Notes under the pieces: generated by a model
What the model was told of the DNA's origin: nothing
The model's input: only the letters and a program-made list of their open reading frames with translations
Database searches by the model: none
Made by a program: the position numbers and the translations under genes
Source of the DNA: Kiritimatiellia bacterium
Lineage (GTDB): Bacteria > Verrucomicrobiota > Kiritimatiellia > UBA8416 > YA12-FULL-48-11
Assembly (NCBI GenBank): GCA_028716365.1
Contig: JAQUPZ010000001.1
Location: 537,205 to 601,204, forward strand
Length of the DNA: 64,000 nucleotides
Direction: 5' to 3'
Shown: positions 18,151 through 28,377 of the stretch, piece by piece
How the letters are laid out: every line of letters starts with the position of its first letter
How positions within the stretch are numbered: position 1 is the stretch's first letter

Positions 18151-19158
18151 ATGAAACAAAACATTAAAGATTATGATTCAGGGCTCATTGAACTGCGTTC
18201 CGACGGTGGTACGGTATTGATCGCACCCGGTCTGCAGGGCCGTATTTTCTGTCAAGTCGGTGACGAACTGATTCATCGTTTCGATCCAGCGCCCCTTAAC
18301 CCGATCAAGCCCGGCGAATTTCGAAATCTGGGAGGTAATTCTCTCTGGCCGGCGCCGGAGGGTGGACCTTATGCATTCAATTACCTGCCGAACAGCGACA
18401 CATGGCTGGTACAGGAGGGTATCAACGACACAAACTATCGTGTTGTTTCTCAATCGTCAGGGAAAGCGGTCATCCAAAAGGAAATCATTCTTACCAATCG
18501 CAAAGGCGTGAATGTCCGTGCCCGTTTCAGCCGGTCAATTTCGACGGTGAATGCGACAGAACGTGTGGCAGGATTCGATGTTCAGGCGGTTTCTTACACG
18601 TGCGAGGATGTTATTACACCGCTTGAATCCTACAAAAAGGACGGCGTATTGATTGCGCCATGGTCACTTGAACAGTTTCCCGATTGTGAGGGTGTGATTG
18701 CCTTTGTAAAAGTTCCGAAAGCTGATGAGTCGGTGAACGCGGACTTCTATGGTTCGCCAGCGGATCGTATTTCTTACAGAGGTGGATTTTTCACTTTTGC
18801 TTTGGGCGGCGGCGAACGCCTTCAGATTGGTATTAAAGCGGCCAGCCGTCCGGAATTCATTGGTGCACTGGACTCAGCGCGTTGCCTGTTGATTCTACGG
18901 ACCACTCCGCCGCAAAGTGGAATATACTTCAACATTGCCGACAACGCCCAGCCGCAGGGACCTTTCTCTGCGGCGGATATGTACAGTATCTTCAATGGTG
19001 GTCCACTGGGCTTCTACGAACTGGAAACGATTGCGTCAATGCAGGTGGAAGGAATGTCCGTGGCGCCGGGTAAATTGGTTTCTGAGACCCTGATTCTTCG
19101 TGGTGATGTGTCGGAACTGAAACGTTTTCTGAAAAGCCGTGGCATAACACGTGTCTGA
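18151..19158 (+). CDS. Galactose-mutarotase-fold protein (DUF6786-like)
   Basis: 335 aa, beta-rich, without a signal peptide. The segment FRNLGGNSLWPAPEGGPYAF (~57-76) matches the conserved NxxGGEDRFWLGPEGG-type core of DUF6786-like proteins, which have a mutarotase-like sandwich. Such folds bind or epimerise sugars. No catalytic His/Glu pair could be placed. It lies between two MFS carriers, consistent with handling an imported sugar. Confidence 0.5.
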   Translation: MKQNIKDYDSGLIELRSDGGTVLIAPGLQGRIFCQVGDELIHRFDPAPLNPIKPGEFRNLGGNSLWPAPEGGPYAFNYLPNSDTWLVQEGINDTNYRVVSQSSGKAVIQKEIILTNRKGVNVRARFSRSISTVNATERVAGFDVQAVSYTCEDVITPLESYKKDGVLIAPWSLEQFPDCEGVIAFVKVPKADESVNADFYGSPADRISYRGGFFTFALGGGERLQIGIKAASRPEFIGALDSARCLLILRTTPPQSGIYFNIADNAQPQGPFSAADMYSIFNGGPLGFYELETIASMQVEGMSVAPGKLVSETLILRGDVSELKRFLKSRGITRV

Positions 19159-19200
19159 CCAGATAACTGGATAGCATTTCAACCTGTCAGATTTACAAAA

Positions 19201-19269
19201 AGACAATGTCCTTGTTGTCTGCCATTTCTTTGCTAAAGTTTCTTAAACAATCGGACATCATTGTCCGAT
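19201..19269. promoter_or_regulatory. Two operator-like dyads upstream of the 19326 transporter
   Basis: The first dyad is AGACAA-N8-TTGTCT (19201-19220). The second is ATCGGACA-TCAT-TGTCCGAT (19250-19269), perfect 8-bp arms. Both contain a TTGTC-type half-site. No T-run follows, so a regulator-binding function is more likely than termination. They lie in the 167-bp gap before the MFS gene. Confidence 0.5.
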
Positions 19270-19325
19270 GCGGTTTCGCAACGTTGAGCTACTTTCACTA
19301 TGAACTGCAAAAAAGGGATGAATAA

Positions 19326-20468
19326 ATGTTGATGTATCTTTGCCCGGCACTGATGGACTGGCTGTTATTTTTTGCGTCCTTTGCAGTTTTCTATTCTGCC
19401 GGTGTTCGCGGTCTGAACATGCACGAATGTGCCATCCTGGGAATTATGGTTCAGGTGGCATACATGGTTTCCAGTCTTGTGATCGGACGTCTGCTGAACC
19501 GTCATAATGCGAAAACAATTCTGCTGGCAAGTACAGCAATGTGCGGAATTTTTGGTATTTGGAGTCTTTGTACTGCGCTGTTTGGACTTCTTTTAACTGT
19601 AATGATGTTACTTGGAGTTTTTGCCGCCTTTTTCTTCAACTCCTTTCAGACATTCATGAGAGGCGAAGCCGGGCCCGGGGAACTCAATGATTCCGTGGCT
19701 TATTATACTTTGTCGTGGAGTCTCGGGGCGGCATTTGGAAATATTACAGCTGGTTATCTCTACAAATGGGGACAGTTTGTCATGATTACCACTATTGCTG
19801 CAGTGGTGGTTCTGATCATAACATTGCTTTTCCGGCACAAGACAAAAGATTCCGGCATTGCCTCGGCCGACGAACATATAGAAGAGGGTTCGGCAAATGC
19901 CAGGAGAGTGTCTCCGAGCTATGTCCTGATAGGATGGTTCATGATTTTCACTGTTACATTTGTTCAGCGTCCGCTCTGTACATTTCTTCCACCGATGTTT
20001 GCACATGAAAAGATTGGGTCGTTGATGGCAAGCATGCCGTTGTTTGCCCACATGGCAGTTCAGGCTCTTTTCGGACTGGCGATGATTCGTTTCCGGGATA
20101 TTCTGTATCGACGGACACCATTCTGGATTATACAGGGGGTTGGAGCTCTGGCATTTTGCGCAATTTGGATTTGGCCGTCGTATACGGTTTGTTTTGTCGT
20201 GCTGATGTTGCTTGGAGTATATGCCGGGTTCGCGTATTTCTGTGCGGTTTATTATGCCAGTAACTCGGGCAGGCGGTCATTCAATATCGGGATCAACGAA
20301 GCACTTGTGGGACTTGGTTCAGTTGCCGGAATGTTTTTTGGTGAATGGTGGATGCGGTTCAGCGGTTCCGAAAGCGGGATTTATCTGGTTTGCAGTATAG
20401 GCCTTATTGTCTCAATGTTTCTGCAGGTTTTAATTGCTACTTTTACAGGAAATTCATCAACAAAGTGA
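19326..20468 (+). CDS. Major facilitator superfamily transporter
   Basis: 380 aa with about 11-12 hydrophobic helices. The loop GRLLNRHNAKTILL after the second helix is a degenerate form of the MFS A-motif, and the central hydrophilic loop (~180-200) is charged. Substrate class cannot be assigned. AAAAAAGGGATGA precedes the start. The next gene (20638) encodes an exported hydrolase-like protein and could share regulation. Confidence 0.75.
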   Translation: MLMYLCPALMDWLLFFASFAVFYSAGVRGLNMHECAILGIMVQVAYMVSSLVIGRLLNRHNAKTILLASTAMCGIFGIWSLCTALFGLLLTVMMLLGVFAAFFFNSFQTFMRGEAGPGELNDSVAYYTLSWSLGAAFGNITAGYLYKWGQFVMITTIAAVVVLIITLLFRHKTKDSGIASADEHIEEGSANARRVSPSYVLIGWFMIFTVTFVQRPLCTFLPPMFAHEKIGSLMASMPLFAHMAVQALFGLAMIRFRDILYRRTPFWIIQGVGALAFCAIWIWPSYTVCFVVLMLLGVYAGFAYFCAVYYASNSGRRSFNIGINEALVGLGSVAGMFFGEWWMRFSGSESGIYLVCSIGLIVSMFLQVLIATFTGNSSTK

Positions 20469-20508
20469 CCAGGGCAGCGTGTTAAAACCAGGACGTTTTC
20501 GGGAAAAT

Positions 20509-20520
20509 CGTTATATAACG
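20509..20520. promoter_or_regulatory. 12-bp perfect palindrome upstream of 20638
   Basis: CGTTATATAACG in the 169-bp gap, just after an imperfect stem ACGTTTTC/GAAAATCGT (from ~20493). The first stem could terminate the MFS transcript; the palindrome could be an operator. No further support. Confidence 0.35.
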
Positions 20521-20637
20521 TACAATTCATGAAAGAAAATTGTCCATCACGGATCCAATGTTTATAGTTGAAAGAAAGACAATAAAGACAGCACTGAAAA
20601 ACAAAACCAGATTACTGTTTACGAAAGGAAATACGTC

Positions 20638-23600
20638 ATGCAAATCAAACAATACGTTCTTCGATTTACGTTTTTTTGTCTGATCAGTGTGTGGTTGTGT
20701 AGTACCCTTCCGGCGCAAACAGTCACCGGCACACAACAGTTGGAAAATAAATTATTGACTGTGTTATTGAACGAACAGACCGGTCTTCTCACGGTCAAAG
20801 ACAAGCGAGCAGGAATCACATGGGTCCAATTTTCTAATGTAAAGCGGCCTCCTGTAAAATCCGGTGATACCACTACTGTTAAAAGTGCTGTCCAAAATGT
20901 TAGTTCGATCAGTTCTCCGCATCCCGGTCTTAAATTCGAGACGCAGATTTATATTCGCAAAGATAATCTCATGCCTGTAACCGTAACAATCATGCTGCCC
21001 AAAGATTCTGCCGATCTCAGGTTTGTGCTGGATGGTGTGAATGACATGGAGATGTCATGGGCAAAGTATCCACAGCCGTTCATACCTGCAAATGGTGATG
21101 AAACCTGGCTGGCCTTGTCACCATATACCGAAGGGTTACTCCTCCCGATGCGGACGGGAGATATGCCGCGTATGGGGTGGAGCAGTGATATGCCGTTCTT
21201 CTGTGTGGTCAATCTCCAGGCTGGCTGGGGTTACAACTGTATCTTTGAAACGCCCAATGATGTTCGTATCGAACTGACAGCCGTTTCTACAAACAAACCT
21301 GCCAATATTGCCGCTGGTATCGGTTGGTCTCCATCCATGGGTAAATGGAGCTATTCTCGCAAGTTCATTTACCATTTCTCCCCATCGGGTGGATATGTTC
21401 CGCTTGCAAAAGTTTATCGTGCCTATGCACAGGAACACGGCACGCTCAAGACCCTGCGTGAGAAAATGAAACGCCGTCCCGATATTGCAAAAATCCTAGG
21501 TGCGCCGGACATTTGGGGTGCTCATAGTGTCCAATTTTGCCGCGAAGCCAAAGCCGCCGGTATAGATCACATGCTGGTAAACGCTACTTGGAGCGTCAAA
21601 GATACCGAGGAAGTCAAGAACCTCGGTTACCTGATTAGTGTTTATGACAACTATGAAGATACCATGATAGGCAAGAAGAGTGCCTACGGGGATTTTAAAC
21701 TGGAAGATGCTCCTCTGCTTGCTGATGGTAAACGGTTACGGGGATGGTCAGCGCACAAAACGGATCCCAAGACCGGCAAAACGGAAATCGACCCGGTAAC
21801 CAAGAAGCCAGTTGTATCGGAACAGTTCGAAAAAAGATGTACAGCCCTTTTTGAACAGGTTGCCCGCAAGTGGATCCCGATTGATCAGAAAGAACATCCA
21901 CGTAATGCCCGTTTCCTTGATGTCACCACGGCATGCGGTCTTGTTGAATGTTACGATACCAGTCATGGTTGTAATCGCGACAAGGATATTGCAAACAGAC
22001 AGGCGCTTGCGCGCTATGTTTCAGATGAACTTGGCCTGGTGCTGGGCGGTGAACATGGCAGGTGGTGGGGTGTACCTTATCACGACTACTGGGAAGGCAT
22101 GCAAAGCGGTGGATTTTATTCCTGGCCTGCCGGACATGTCGGAATGGACCTGCCGAAAACCCGTGATGAAATCGGTAAAGACTACCTTAAATACGGCATT
22201 GGTCATTACTATCGCATCCCGTTGTGGGAACTGGTTTTTAATGACTGTGTTGTTTCTTATTGGTATTGGGGTGACAGTACAGGCCACCTCTACCCGGCGG
22301 CACCGGAAATTTCTTATAAGCAGGATTTATTCAACATGCTCAATTCCGACCCGCCCATGTATTGGGTGAGCCAGCCCTACAGTTTCCGGTGGAAAGATCC
22401 CGTATTGCGCGAGCGGCTCCTTGAAAGTTATCGTAACACATGCAAACTTCACGAACAAACCGGACTCGATGAAATGCTCACACACGAGTGGCTTACCGAA
22501 GACCGGACTGTCCAAAAAACCACCTTCAGTTCCGGGACCATGGTTGTTGCCAATTTCGATGAACAGAAAACGTACGATTTGAAAGACGGTGACGCAAAAT
22601 ATACTCTCGCTCCTCTGGGATTCTTTGCCAAGGGACCAACGATTCTTCAGTATCGCGTCGTGACTGATGGCCGGACCGTGACCTGTATCAAGACCCCGGA
22701 TTATTGCTTTTGTGATCCCTCTGGGAAGACGCATAACTTTGGTGCAGTGATGACTTCAGTCCCAGTTACCGTGAGGACAGTGGAACCACAGAAACTCAAC
22801 ATCATTCTTTCGAGTGGGAATGGACAGACATCTATCCGTCCAGCACAACTCGCGGCCAAATGGGATATGGAATCATCACATCTATTTCTGCTTGATGAGA
22901 CCGGCAAACGTACCCGTGAACTACCGGTTACATCGAAAGATGGTACGACAGTCGAGTTGCCCCAGGCTGGCCTTATGGAATTAACATGCGGCAAGAAATT
23001 CGACCTTCCAAATCCTTGTATTACCGCGAACGGTATTTCCATAAACCCTGAATCACCCAAACAAGGCGATAAAATAACTATCACAGCTACCATCAGTAAC
23101 AGTGGTCGTGTTAAAGCGAAAAGAGTACCCGTGGCGCTTTATCTGGGTACGCAGTCAAAAGAAAACCTGGTTGGTATTGAGAAAGTCACAGTGAAACCCG
23201 GATCAACGGAAAAAGCTGACTGGACTATGGACTCAGCAACACTCGATGGTTCCCGTAAATTCATTGTTGTTATTGATCCCGAGGGCAAGGTGGATGAACT
23301 CCTTGAAAACGATAACATTGCAGAGAAAACCATTCCGATAACAGCCGACTGGTCTCGCTGGCATTATAAACTTCAGGTTCAAGTCACCAATGGTCAGATT
23401 GAGCAGGAGAATGTGCCGGTTTCACTGGCCGTGGATTTTGGACGGGAATTGAAACGTCTCGGTGGTACTGGAATGTTTGATCCTAATTCCATCCGCGTAT
23501 GTGAATGTCGCGACGGTGGAACGCCAGGAACACAATTACTTTCTCAGTTCGACAAAGCACAAGCGTTTGATCCCGGAAAAAACCCTGCCGGCGACGTTGT

Positions 23601-24375
23601 CTGGATAATTCCCGGTAAACTGGCTCCCGGAGCTGTTCGACAATTTTTCCTGTGCTTCGATGTATCGGAAAATGGCCCGAAAGGTTCGCAACCCGGCAAG
23701 ATGTGGGACATGAATAACCAGACGGCAAATGGTGATACTTACATTGTAACCTTCAGCAATGGGTGTATTTCGGGACTTTCCGCAAAAGACAAGAACGGCG
23801 CCATCAGGCAATTCATGTCAGGACTTGTTTACTCGTCCAAGGAAACAGGCTGGGTGAATGAGGAGGATGCGAAGGTTCTGAGCATGGATGTGATCGGGAA
23901 CGGTCCGGTCCGTGCTGTAGTTGTAGCCCGTGTGAAACTTCACGGTGATCTGACTTATGAGAAAACATATTCCTTCTACCCGGAGCGTTTTGACATGTCT
24001 TTCAAGGCGGACAAGTCCTACGGAGTCATCAGCCGGGCCTATTATATTGCTGAAGGCACCTACGAGGATAATTCCGGTAATAAAGCAAAAGTAGACGGCA
24101 AGGGTGATGGTGAAGGTGTTTCCGGTAAATGTCAGAATCCAAAATATTATGTTGTCTACGCTCCAGGATGGGCACACTCCTGCATATCACTGAGTAAGTT
24201 CAGCAACATGACCTACTGGGATTCGAGTAACTGGGGTGGTATCGGTTTCAGCGGCGGTGATTTGGGTGGCGCGCGGATGAGTTATGTAATCCATCCAGAC
24301 CAGACCGATAGTGCGTTCGGCAAGATTGATAGCGATCGCTTGACCAATCCACCAACAGTCAAACTCGTGGAATAG
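20638..24375 (+). CDS. Large exported glycoside-hydrolase-like protein with CARDB domain
   Basis: 1245 aa. Signal peptide ~1-26 ends at LPAQ. Residues ~27-275 form a beta-sandwich. Residues ~285-640 resemble a TIM barrel of the GH101/DUF5696-like kind, including RFLDVTTACGL (~425) and LGLVLGGEHGRWWG (~463-476), where acidic residues could be catalytic. Residues ~640-795 are a beta domain, ~797-900 a CARDB adhesion-type domain (SPKQGDKITITATISNSG), and ~900-1245 a C-terminal domain of unknown type. GAAAGGAAA precedes the start. It likely cuts a complex glycan in the periplasm or at the surface. The stop codon directly abuts the stop of the opposite gene. Confidence 0.6.
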   Translation: MQIKQYVLRFTFFCLISVWLCSTLPAQTVTGTQQLENKLLTVLLNEQTGLLTVKDKRAGITWVQFSNVKRPPVKSGDTTTVKSAVQNVSSISSPHPGLKFETQIYIRKDNLMPVTVTIMLPKDSADLRFVLDGVNDMEMSWAKYPQPFIPANGDETWLALSPYTEGLLLPMRTGDMPRMGWSSDMPFFCVVNLQAGWGYNCIFETPNDVRIELTAVSTNKPANIAAGIGWSPSMGKWSYSRKFIYHFSPSGGYVPLAKVYRAYAQEHGTLKTLREKMKRRPDIAKILGAPDIWGAHSVQFCREAKAAGIDHMLVNATWSVKDTEEVKNLGYLISVYDNYEDTMIGKKSAYGDFKLEDAPLLADGKRLRGWSAHKTDPKTGKTEIDPVTKKPVVSEQFEKRCTALFEQVARKWIPIDQKEHPRNARFLDVTTACGLVECYDTSHGCNRDKDIANRQALARYVSDELGLVLGGEHGRWWGVPYHDYWEGMQSGGFYSWPAGHVGMDLPKTRDEIGKDYLKYGIGHYYRIPLWELVFNDCVVSYWYWGDSTGHLYPAAPEISYKQDLFNMLNSDPPMYWVSQPYSFRWKDPVLRERLLESYRNTCKLHEQTGLDEMLTHEWLTEDRTVQKTTFSSGTMVVANFDEQKTYDLKDGDAKYTLAPLGFFAKGPTILQYRVVTDGRTVTCIKTPDYCFCDPSGKTHNFGAVMTSVPVTVRTVEPQKLNIILSSGNGQTSIRPAQLAAKWDMESSHLFLLDETGKRTRELPVTSKDGTTVELPQAGLMELTCGKKFDLPNPCITANGISINPESPKQGDKITITATISNSGRVKAKRVPVALYLGTQSKENLVGIEKVTVKPGSTEKADWTMDSATLDGSRKFIVVIDPEGKVDELLENDNIAEKTIPITADWSRWHYKLQVQVTNGQIEQENVPVSLAVDFGRELKRLGGTGMFDPNSIRVCECRDGGTPGTQLLSQFDKAQAFDPGKNPAGDVVWIIPGKLAPGAVRQFFLCFDVSENGPKGSQPGKMWDMNNQTANGDTYIVTFSNGCISGLSAKDKNGAIRQFMSGLVYSSKETGWVNEEDAKVLSMDVIGNGPVRAVVVARVKLHGDLTYEKTYSFYPERFDMSFKADKSYGVISRAYYIAEGTYEDNSGNKAKVDGKGDGEGVSGKCQNPKYYVVYAPGWAHSCISLSKFSNMTYWDSSNWGGIGFSGGDLGGARMSYVIHPDQTDSAFGKIDSDRLTNPPTVKLVE

Positions 24376-27300
24376 TCATTTTAAATCTGTTTCGCAGATT
24401 ACACGGAATCCAACATCGTAAACAACCTGCCAGGCTGGATAGGCTAATCGGAATTCTGCCGTTGCACGCTGGGGACGAGTACTCCACGAACCACCGCGTA
24501 CAATCATTTTTCGCCGACTGTCATCGTTTTGTTTTTCGTCTGCTTGCAGACCTTCGGGAATAAATTCCGTGCGCGTCCATTCCCACACGTTACCGTGCAT
24601 GTCATAGAGACCCCATGGATTTGTCTGGAAATTTCCAATAGACGATGATACCCGGAAGTGATCATCCACTTTTGTAATACATGGCCGCCATTCAGGGATG
24701 GCACCGGCCGGCAGTCGCCATGGCAGAAATGAATCAACTTTCGTAAACGATTTATCTGCCAAATTTGCATACTTGGCGAAATCACAATCGATTTCTCCGA
24801 ACCACAACGGTGTGGTTGTGCCGGCACGGCAGGCGTATTCCCATTGATTTTCGTCCGGTAGAGTGAATTTGTTCCCTGTCTTGCCGGAGAGCCAGGCACA
24901 AAACGCCATCGCGTCCTTCCATGAAACGCGACAGACCGGCTGTTTTAGTCCGTTCAATGGATAACCGCGTTCTTCTATACTGAATTGCAGGAAATCTCCG
25001 TGTTCAAGCCGGCTGTCATGCAAGATATCGAAGCGTGCAAATTGTTCATTTGATACTTCGGTTTTACCAACCCAGAATCCCGGAACGATAGTTTCTTCAC
25101 GTATGACTTTTCCATCAGGCTTGGTCTTTTCCCTGACCAACTTACCACCCGGAATTTTCACAAGCTCAAGCTTGATGCCATTACCCAGATCAATGATCCT
25201 TGATTCCAACGCTTTAGAAGATCCCTTGTTCATCGTATCAACGGGGGAATTGATTTGAACAGATACCGTTTTCAAGGGCTGGGGCATTAAACGGTATTCA
25301 ACTGGTGTTCCAGATGCCGGATCGAACTTTGTCTCAATCACTTTCTCTTCGTCATCATCCCGATTACTATAGCACCGCATCAGGTCGATTCTCCGTTCAC
25401 GCAGCGGTTCAACTTTGGCTTCGCCTACGGTATCGGTCCAGGTTCCGTGTTCGGGACTGTGCAGATCAATCCAGGTGAACAACCGGCTCCAGGCTTCCTT
25501 GTTCAGTTTGACATTGTGATGGTCCATTTCCAGCATTTGGATCAACTCGGTGGTTGAAGCATGGAACTCACATGGCGGCAGAAGATGTATGTCGCTTTCA
25601 ATAGTTGGTGCGCGAACCAACTTGCGTAATGCCATGTAAGACGGGGAAAAATGTGCTCCGCCACGGGCGGCAACATCTTTGTTGAATGGTTGTTCTCTCA
25701 GATCTGGTACATCTTTCTTTTTGCCGTTGTGACAGCTCACACAATAAGCATTCAGGACCGGCTGGACCTCTCGTCTGAAACTGAATCCACGAATCGGACC
25801 ATACCACGGAGTAATATCTGAGGGATTCTTGGACTGTGCGATACTTATTGAAGAGGGCGGGGCGGTATTCTGCCGTTCGTGACATCCCACGCAGGATTGG
25901 ATTTCACCGGGCATGGCAGTTGTCCAACTACGCATCAGGGCCAGGGACTTCCCATCCGCATCAAGAGGTTGCATTGAAATTGGCGTGTTTGCCGGCACAC
26001 GGAACATGGCAGACCCGTCTTCTTCGACGGGGACAGTACCTATAACACGTTTGATGTCCCATGGTCCATCGAACCCGACACGATCGACCTGTCCGCCCAT
26101 GCCGTGATAAGCGAAATTGTAAGTTATCAACCGTAGTTTTTTGACGGTCCCAACCGGTACACCTTTCAAGCCATCACCTTTATAGATGTTGGCCAAATAA
26201 ATGGTCGCAGTGGTTTCGCCTGTTTTTACGCGGGGCGGAATTACCGGTGGTTTCGGTGTAGGGCGCAAGGGAATGGGTTCGAACAGGACGTAACCCCGAG
26301 TTTCTTTCAGAAGAAGCATATTGTCGAACACATCCACCAGGTAAATTCCCCAATTGGAACTTGGAGTGGGTTGCGCAGAGACTAGAAAGTATTTGATACT
26401 GAGCGGATAAGGGTGCAGGAACTTGGGCCACGATTTATCTACCAGTCTGTCGAGAATGATCGGCTCGACTGGTTTGCCATAACCGGGAATGCGCTGTAGT
26501 ACGCCTTGAGCTTCGTGACGTCCAAGCGATGGATCAAAAAGCACCAGTTCACCCATACGCGCGACTCCATGATGTCCGGTGACAATAGCCGCGAACGCCG
26601 TGGGATGATTTGGAATTGGCCGGGCATAGAACATGCAGTTCGGCCAGTAGGAATTACTTCCATAATATTCGCTTTGATTCATGCCGTCAGGGGTCATATG
26701 GAAGAGGATACGTGAGACAAAATGCGGCAGATCGGAATATTCCCAACGTAGATAAAGGACTCGTCCGTTATTCAGGACCGTGGGACACCAATTGTGTTCC
26801 TGGTCAAATGTCAGACGGCGGATTACCTTGTTTTCCCGGTTAAAGAGGTAAAGATTGGATACATGCGAACTGCCGCGCACGCACGGTACCCCGACAAATG
26901 GGGCCGTGGATGTGAAGATAATATTACCGTCCGGCAGATAACAGGCATCATAGTTGTCAACATCCGGGTCCGGGATCAGTTCAAGTTCCCGTGGTTCGCG
27001 CTGGTTCAGGTTCATCTCAGATATCTGCCACCGGCCATTCTTGCCCGGCATCGAAAACAGTACCCGGTCCCCGTCGAAATGCAGGTCCACATCTCCAACA
27101 AACCGGCCGCCAATCGGCCGGTAGATGGTTTCCAGAACAGAATCTGATTCCTTAATCTGCAGCATGGCAATTTCGTTTTTATACCCGTCCTTTTTCAGGC
27201 AGGAATTACTTTGCCAGTTTGCCGGCAGGCCAAGGTTGCCGGTAGAACGTTTGATCAAAAGAATCTTTTCAAAATCCAGCAGTGGGTTATTCAGCAGTGC

Positions 27301-28377
27301 ATCGCGTTTCAGTTGATAAAATGCCTTAACGGTTTCTGCCAGTGGTTTTTTGGATTTCGACAAAAGTTTTTTCGCTTCCGGAGTGAGTTCATTGTAAAGT
27401 TTCTTGAGTTCTACAAAGCGATTCAAATATTCGCGGCCTTTGGAGTATCGATCGCCAAACGACTCAGTCAGGTCCTTGATTGCCATTTCCAGTGCCCGCC
27501 ATTCGTTGTCCTCTACAATCAGGGGCGAATCGACTTCCTTAGGTTCCTGTGTTTTGGTGACAACGATCGTCTGCAAGAGTTTCGGGTTGCCGAGATATAT
27601 AAGGACATTGGCGGTGAGTTTTTCCAGGTTGTTCCGGAATGTGTTGTTTGTGTTACTGTAATGCGGAAGACGCCAGCCCATGGCAATGATCCGGCCTTTT
27701 CCCAGTTCATATTCAACAAGTGGATGTTCCATTCCGCCCGGCGTCCGGGCCAGCAACATGCCGCCAAACGGACCGCCCGTCCCGTGGAAATCTGCAAAGG
27801 CAGGGTAACCGGAATTACTGATCTTGATGGTTCCGCCATCAGATGGCCAACCCTGGAAAACCGGATGTTTTGGCAGTAGCGGAACTATGGCCGCCTCACC
27901 TCCATCGGTTCCCGGTCCACCGCGACGTGGAATTGCTTTTTCAATGCCCAATTCCACAACCATGGAAAGCGCTGAACCGGATAGAAACAGCCCGCCGCCC
28001 TTCTGAACAAATCTTCGTAATGTATCGATTACTTTCTCATCATATACAGGACCATCGCTTGTGGAATCACCCTGATGAAACCAGACAGTATTGAGGCCGC
28101 TAAGATCGGCTGGTCTGCCGTTTTCGGTTAACAGGTTTCCATTCTCGTCGGGGACCAGGGCTACCGGCGTTGAAAGTTTCCGGGCCAGTTCCAGGGCGGC
28201 CTGTGATTCTTTTGTCTCCACAGGAGCGGGAAGTTTTTCGCAGATCATTCCGAGTTGTCCGGTTTTTTCCGGCTGTTTACTGTCGGTGGCCGCCAATACC
28301 TGCGCCCAATTCTGACCTGTTACCATCCAGACCAACACAGATACCGCAATCCTGGAAAAACAAACCGCCATTTTCAT
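24376..28377 (-). CDS. HzsA-related di-haem-site protein fused to an FGE/SUMF1-type domain
   Basis: 1333 aa. A hydrophobic N terminus (~1-30) suggests export. Residues ~40-270 look like a GATase/ThuA-type domain (FVQKGGGLFLSGSAL). Residues ~390-990 match HzsA-related PVC proteins: a beta-propeller-like part and two c-type haem motifs, CVGCH (829-833) and CVSCH (879-883). Residues ~1075-1331 are an FGE-sulfatase (formylglycine-generating-enzyme-like) domain with GLYDMHGNVWEW (1256-1267), IVRGGSW and GFRV. The haem sites suggest a periplasmic redox or structural role, not hydrazine synthesis. The FGE-type module may be a sugar- or protein-binding fold rather than a true sulfatase activator. It is divergent from the 28714 glycosidase. 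Confidence 0.75.
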   Translation of the reverse strand: MKMAVCFSRIAVSVLVWMVTGQNWAQVLAATDSKQPEKTGQLGMICEKLPAPVETKESQAALELARKLSTPVALVPDENGNLLTENGRPADLSGLNTVWFHQGDSTSDGPVYDEKVIDTLRRFVQKGGGLFLSGSALSMVVELGIEKAIPRRGGPGTDGGEAAIVPLLPKHPVFQGWPSDGGTIKISNSGYPAFADFHGTGGPFGGMLLARTPGGMEHPLVEYELGKGRIIAMGWRLPHYSNTNNTFRNNLEKLTANVLIYLGNPKLLQTIVVTKTQEPKEVDSPLIVEDNEWRALEMAIKDLTESFGDRYSKGREYLNRFVELKKLYNELTPEAKKLLSKSKKPLAETVKAFYQLKRDALLNNPLLDFEKILLIKRSTGNLGLPANWQSNSCLKKDGYKNEIAMLQIKESDSVLETIYRPIGGRFVGDVDLHFDGDRVLFSMPGKNGRWQISEMNLNQREPRELELIPDPDVDNYDACYLPDGNIIFTSTAPFVGVPCVRGSSHVSNLYLFNRENKVIRRLTFDQEHNWCPTVLNNGRVLYLRWEYSDLPHFVSRILFHMTPDGMNQSEYYGSNSYWPNCMFYARPIPNHPTAFAAIVTGHHGVARMGELVLFDPSLGRHEAQGVLQRIPGYGKPVEPIILDRLVDKSWPKFLHPYPLSIKYFLVSAQPTPSSNWGIYLVDVFDNMLLLKETRGYVLFEPIPLRPTPKPPVIPPRVKTGETTATIYLANIYKGDGLKGVPVGTVKKLRLITYNFAYHGMGGQVDRVGFDGPWDIKRVIGTVPVEEDGSAMFRVPANTPISMQPLDADGKSLALMRSWTTAMPGEIQSCVGCHERQNTAPPSSISIAQSKNPSDITPWYGPIRGFSFRREVQPVLNAYCVSCHNGKKKDVPDLREQPFNKDVAARGGAHFSPSYMALRKLVRAPTIESDIHLLPPCEFHASTTELIQMLEMDHHNVKLNKEAWSRLFTWIDLHSPEHGTWTDTVGEAKVEPLRERRIDLMRCYSNRDDDEEKVIETKFDPASGTPVEYRLMPQPLKTVSVQINSPVDTMNKGSSKALESRIIDLGNGIKLELVKIPGGKLVREKTKPDGKVIREETIVPGFWVGKTEVSNEQFARFDILHDSRLEHGDFLQFSIEERGYPLNGLKQPVCRVSWKDAMAFCAWLSGKTGNKFTLPDENQWEYACRAGTTTPLWFGEIDCDFAKYANLADKSFTKVDSFLPWRLPAGAIPEWRPCITKVDDHFRVSSSIGNFQTNPWGLYDMHGNVWEWTRTEFIPEGLQADEKQNDDSRRKMIVRGGSWSTRPQRATAEFRLAYPAWQVVYDVGFRVICETDLK

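Noticed and set aside
24376-28377. Possible hydrazine synthase subunit
   Set aside because: The HzsA-related core and CXXCH sites are shared by many PVC proteins; no other anammox genes are present and the domain fusion differs.
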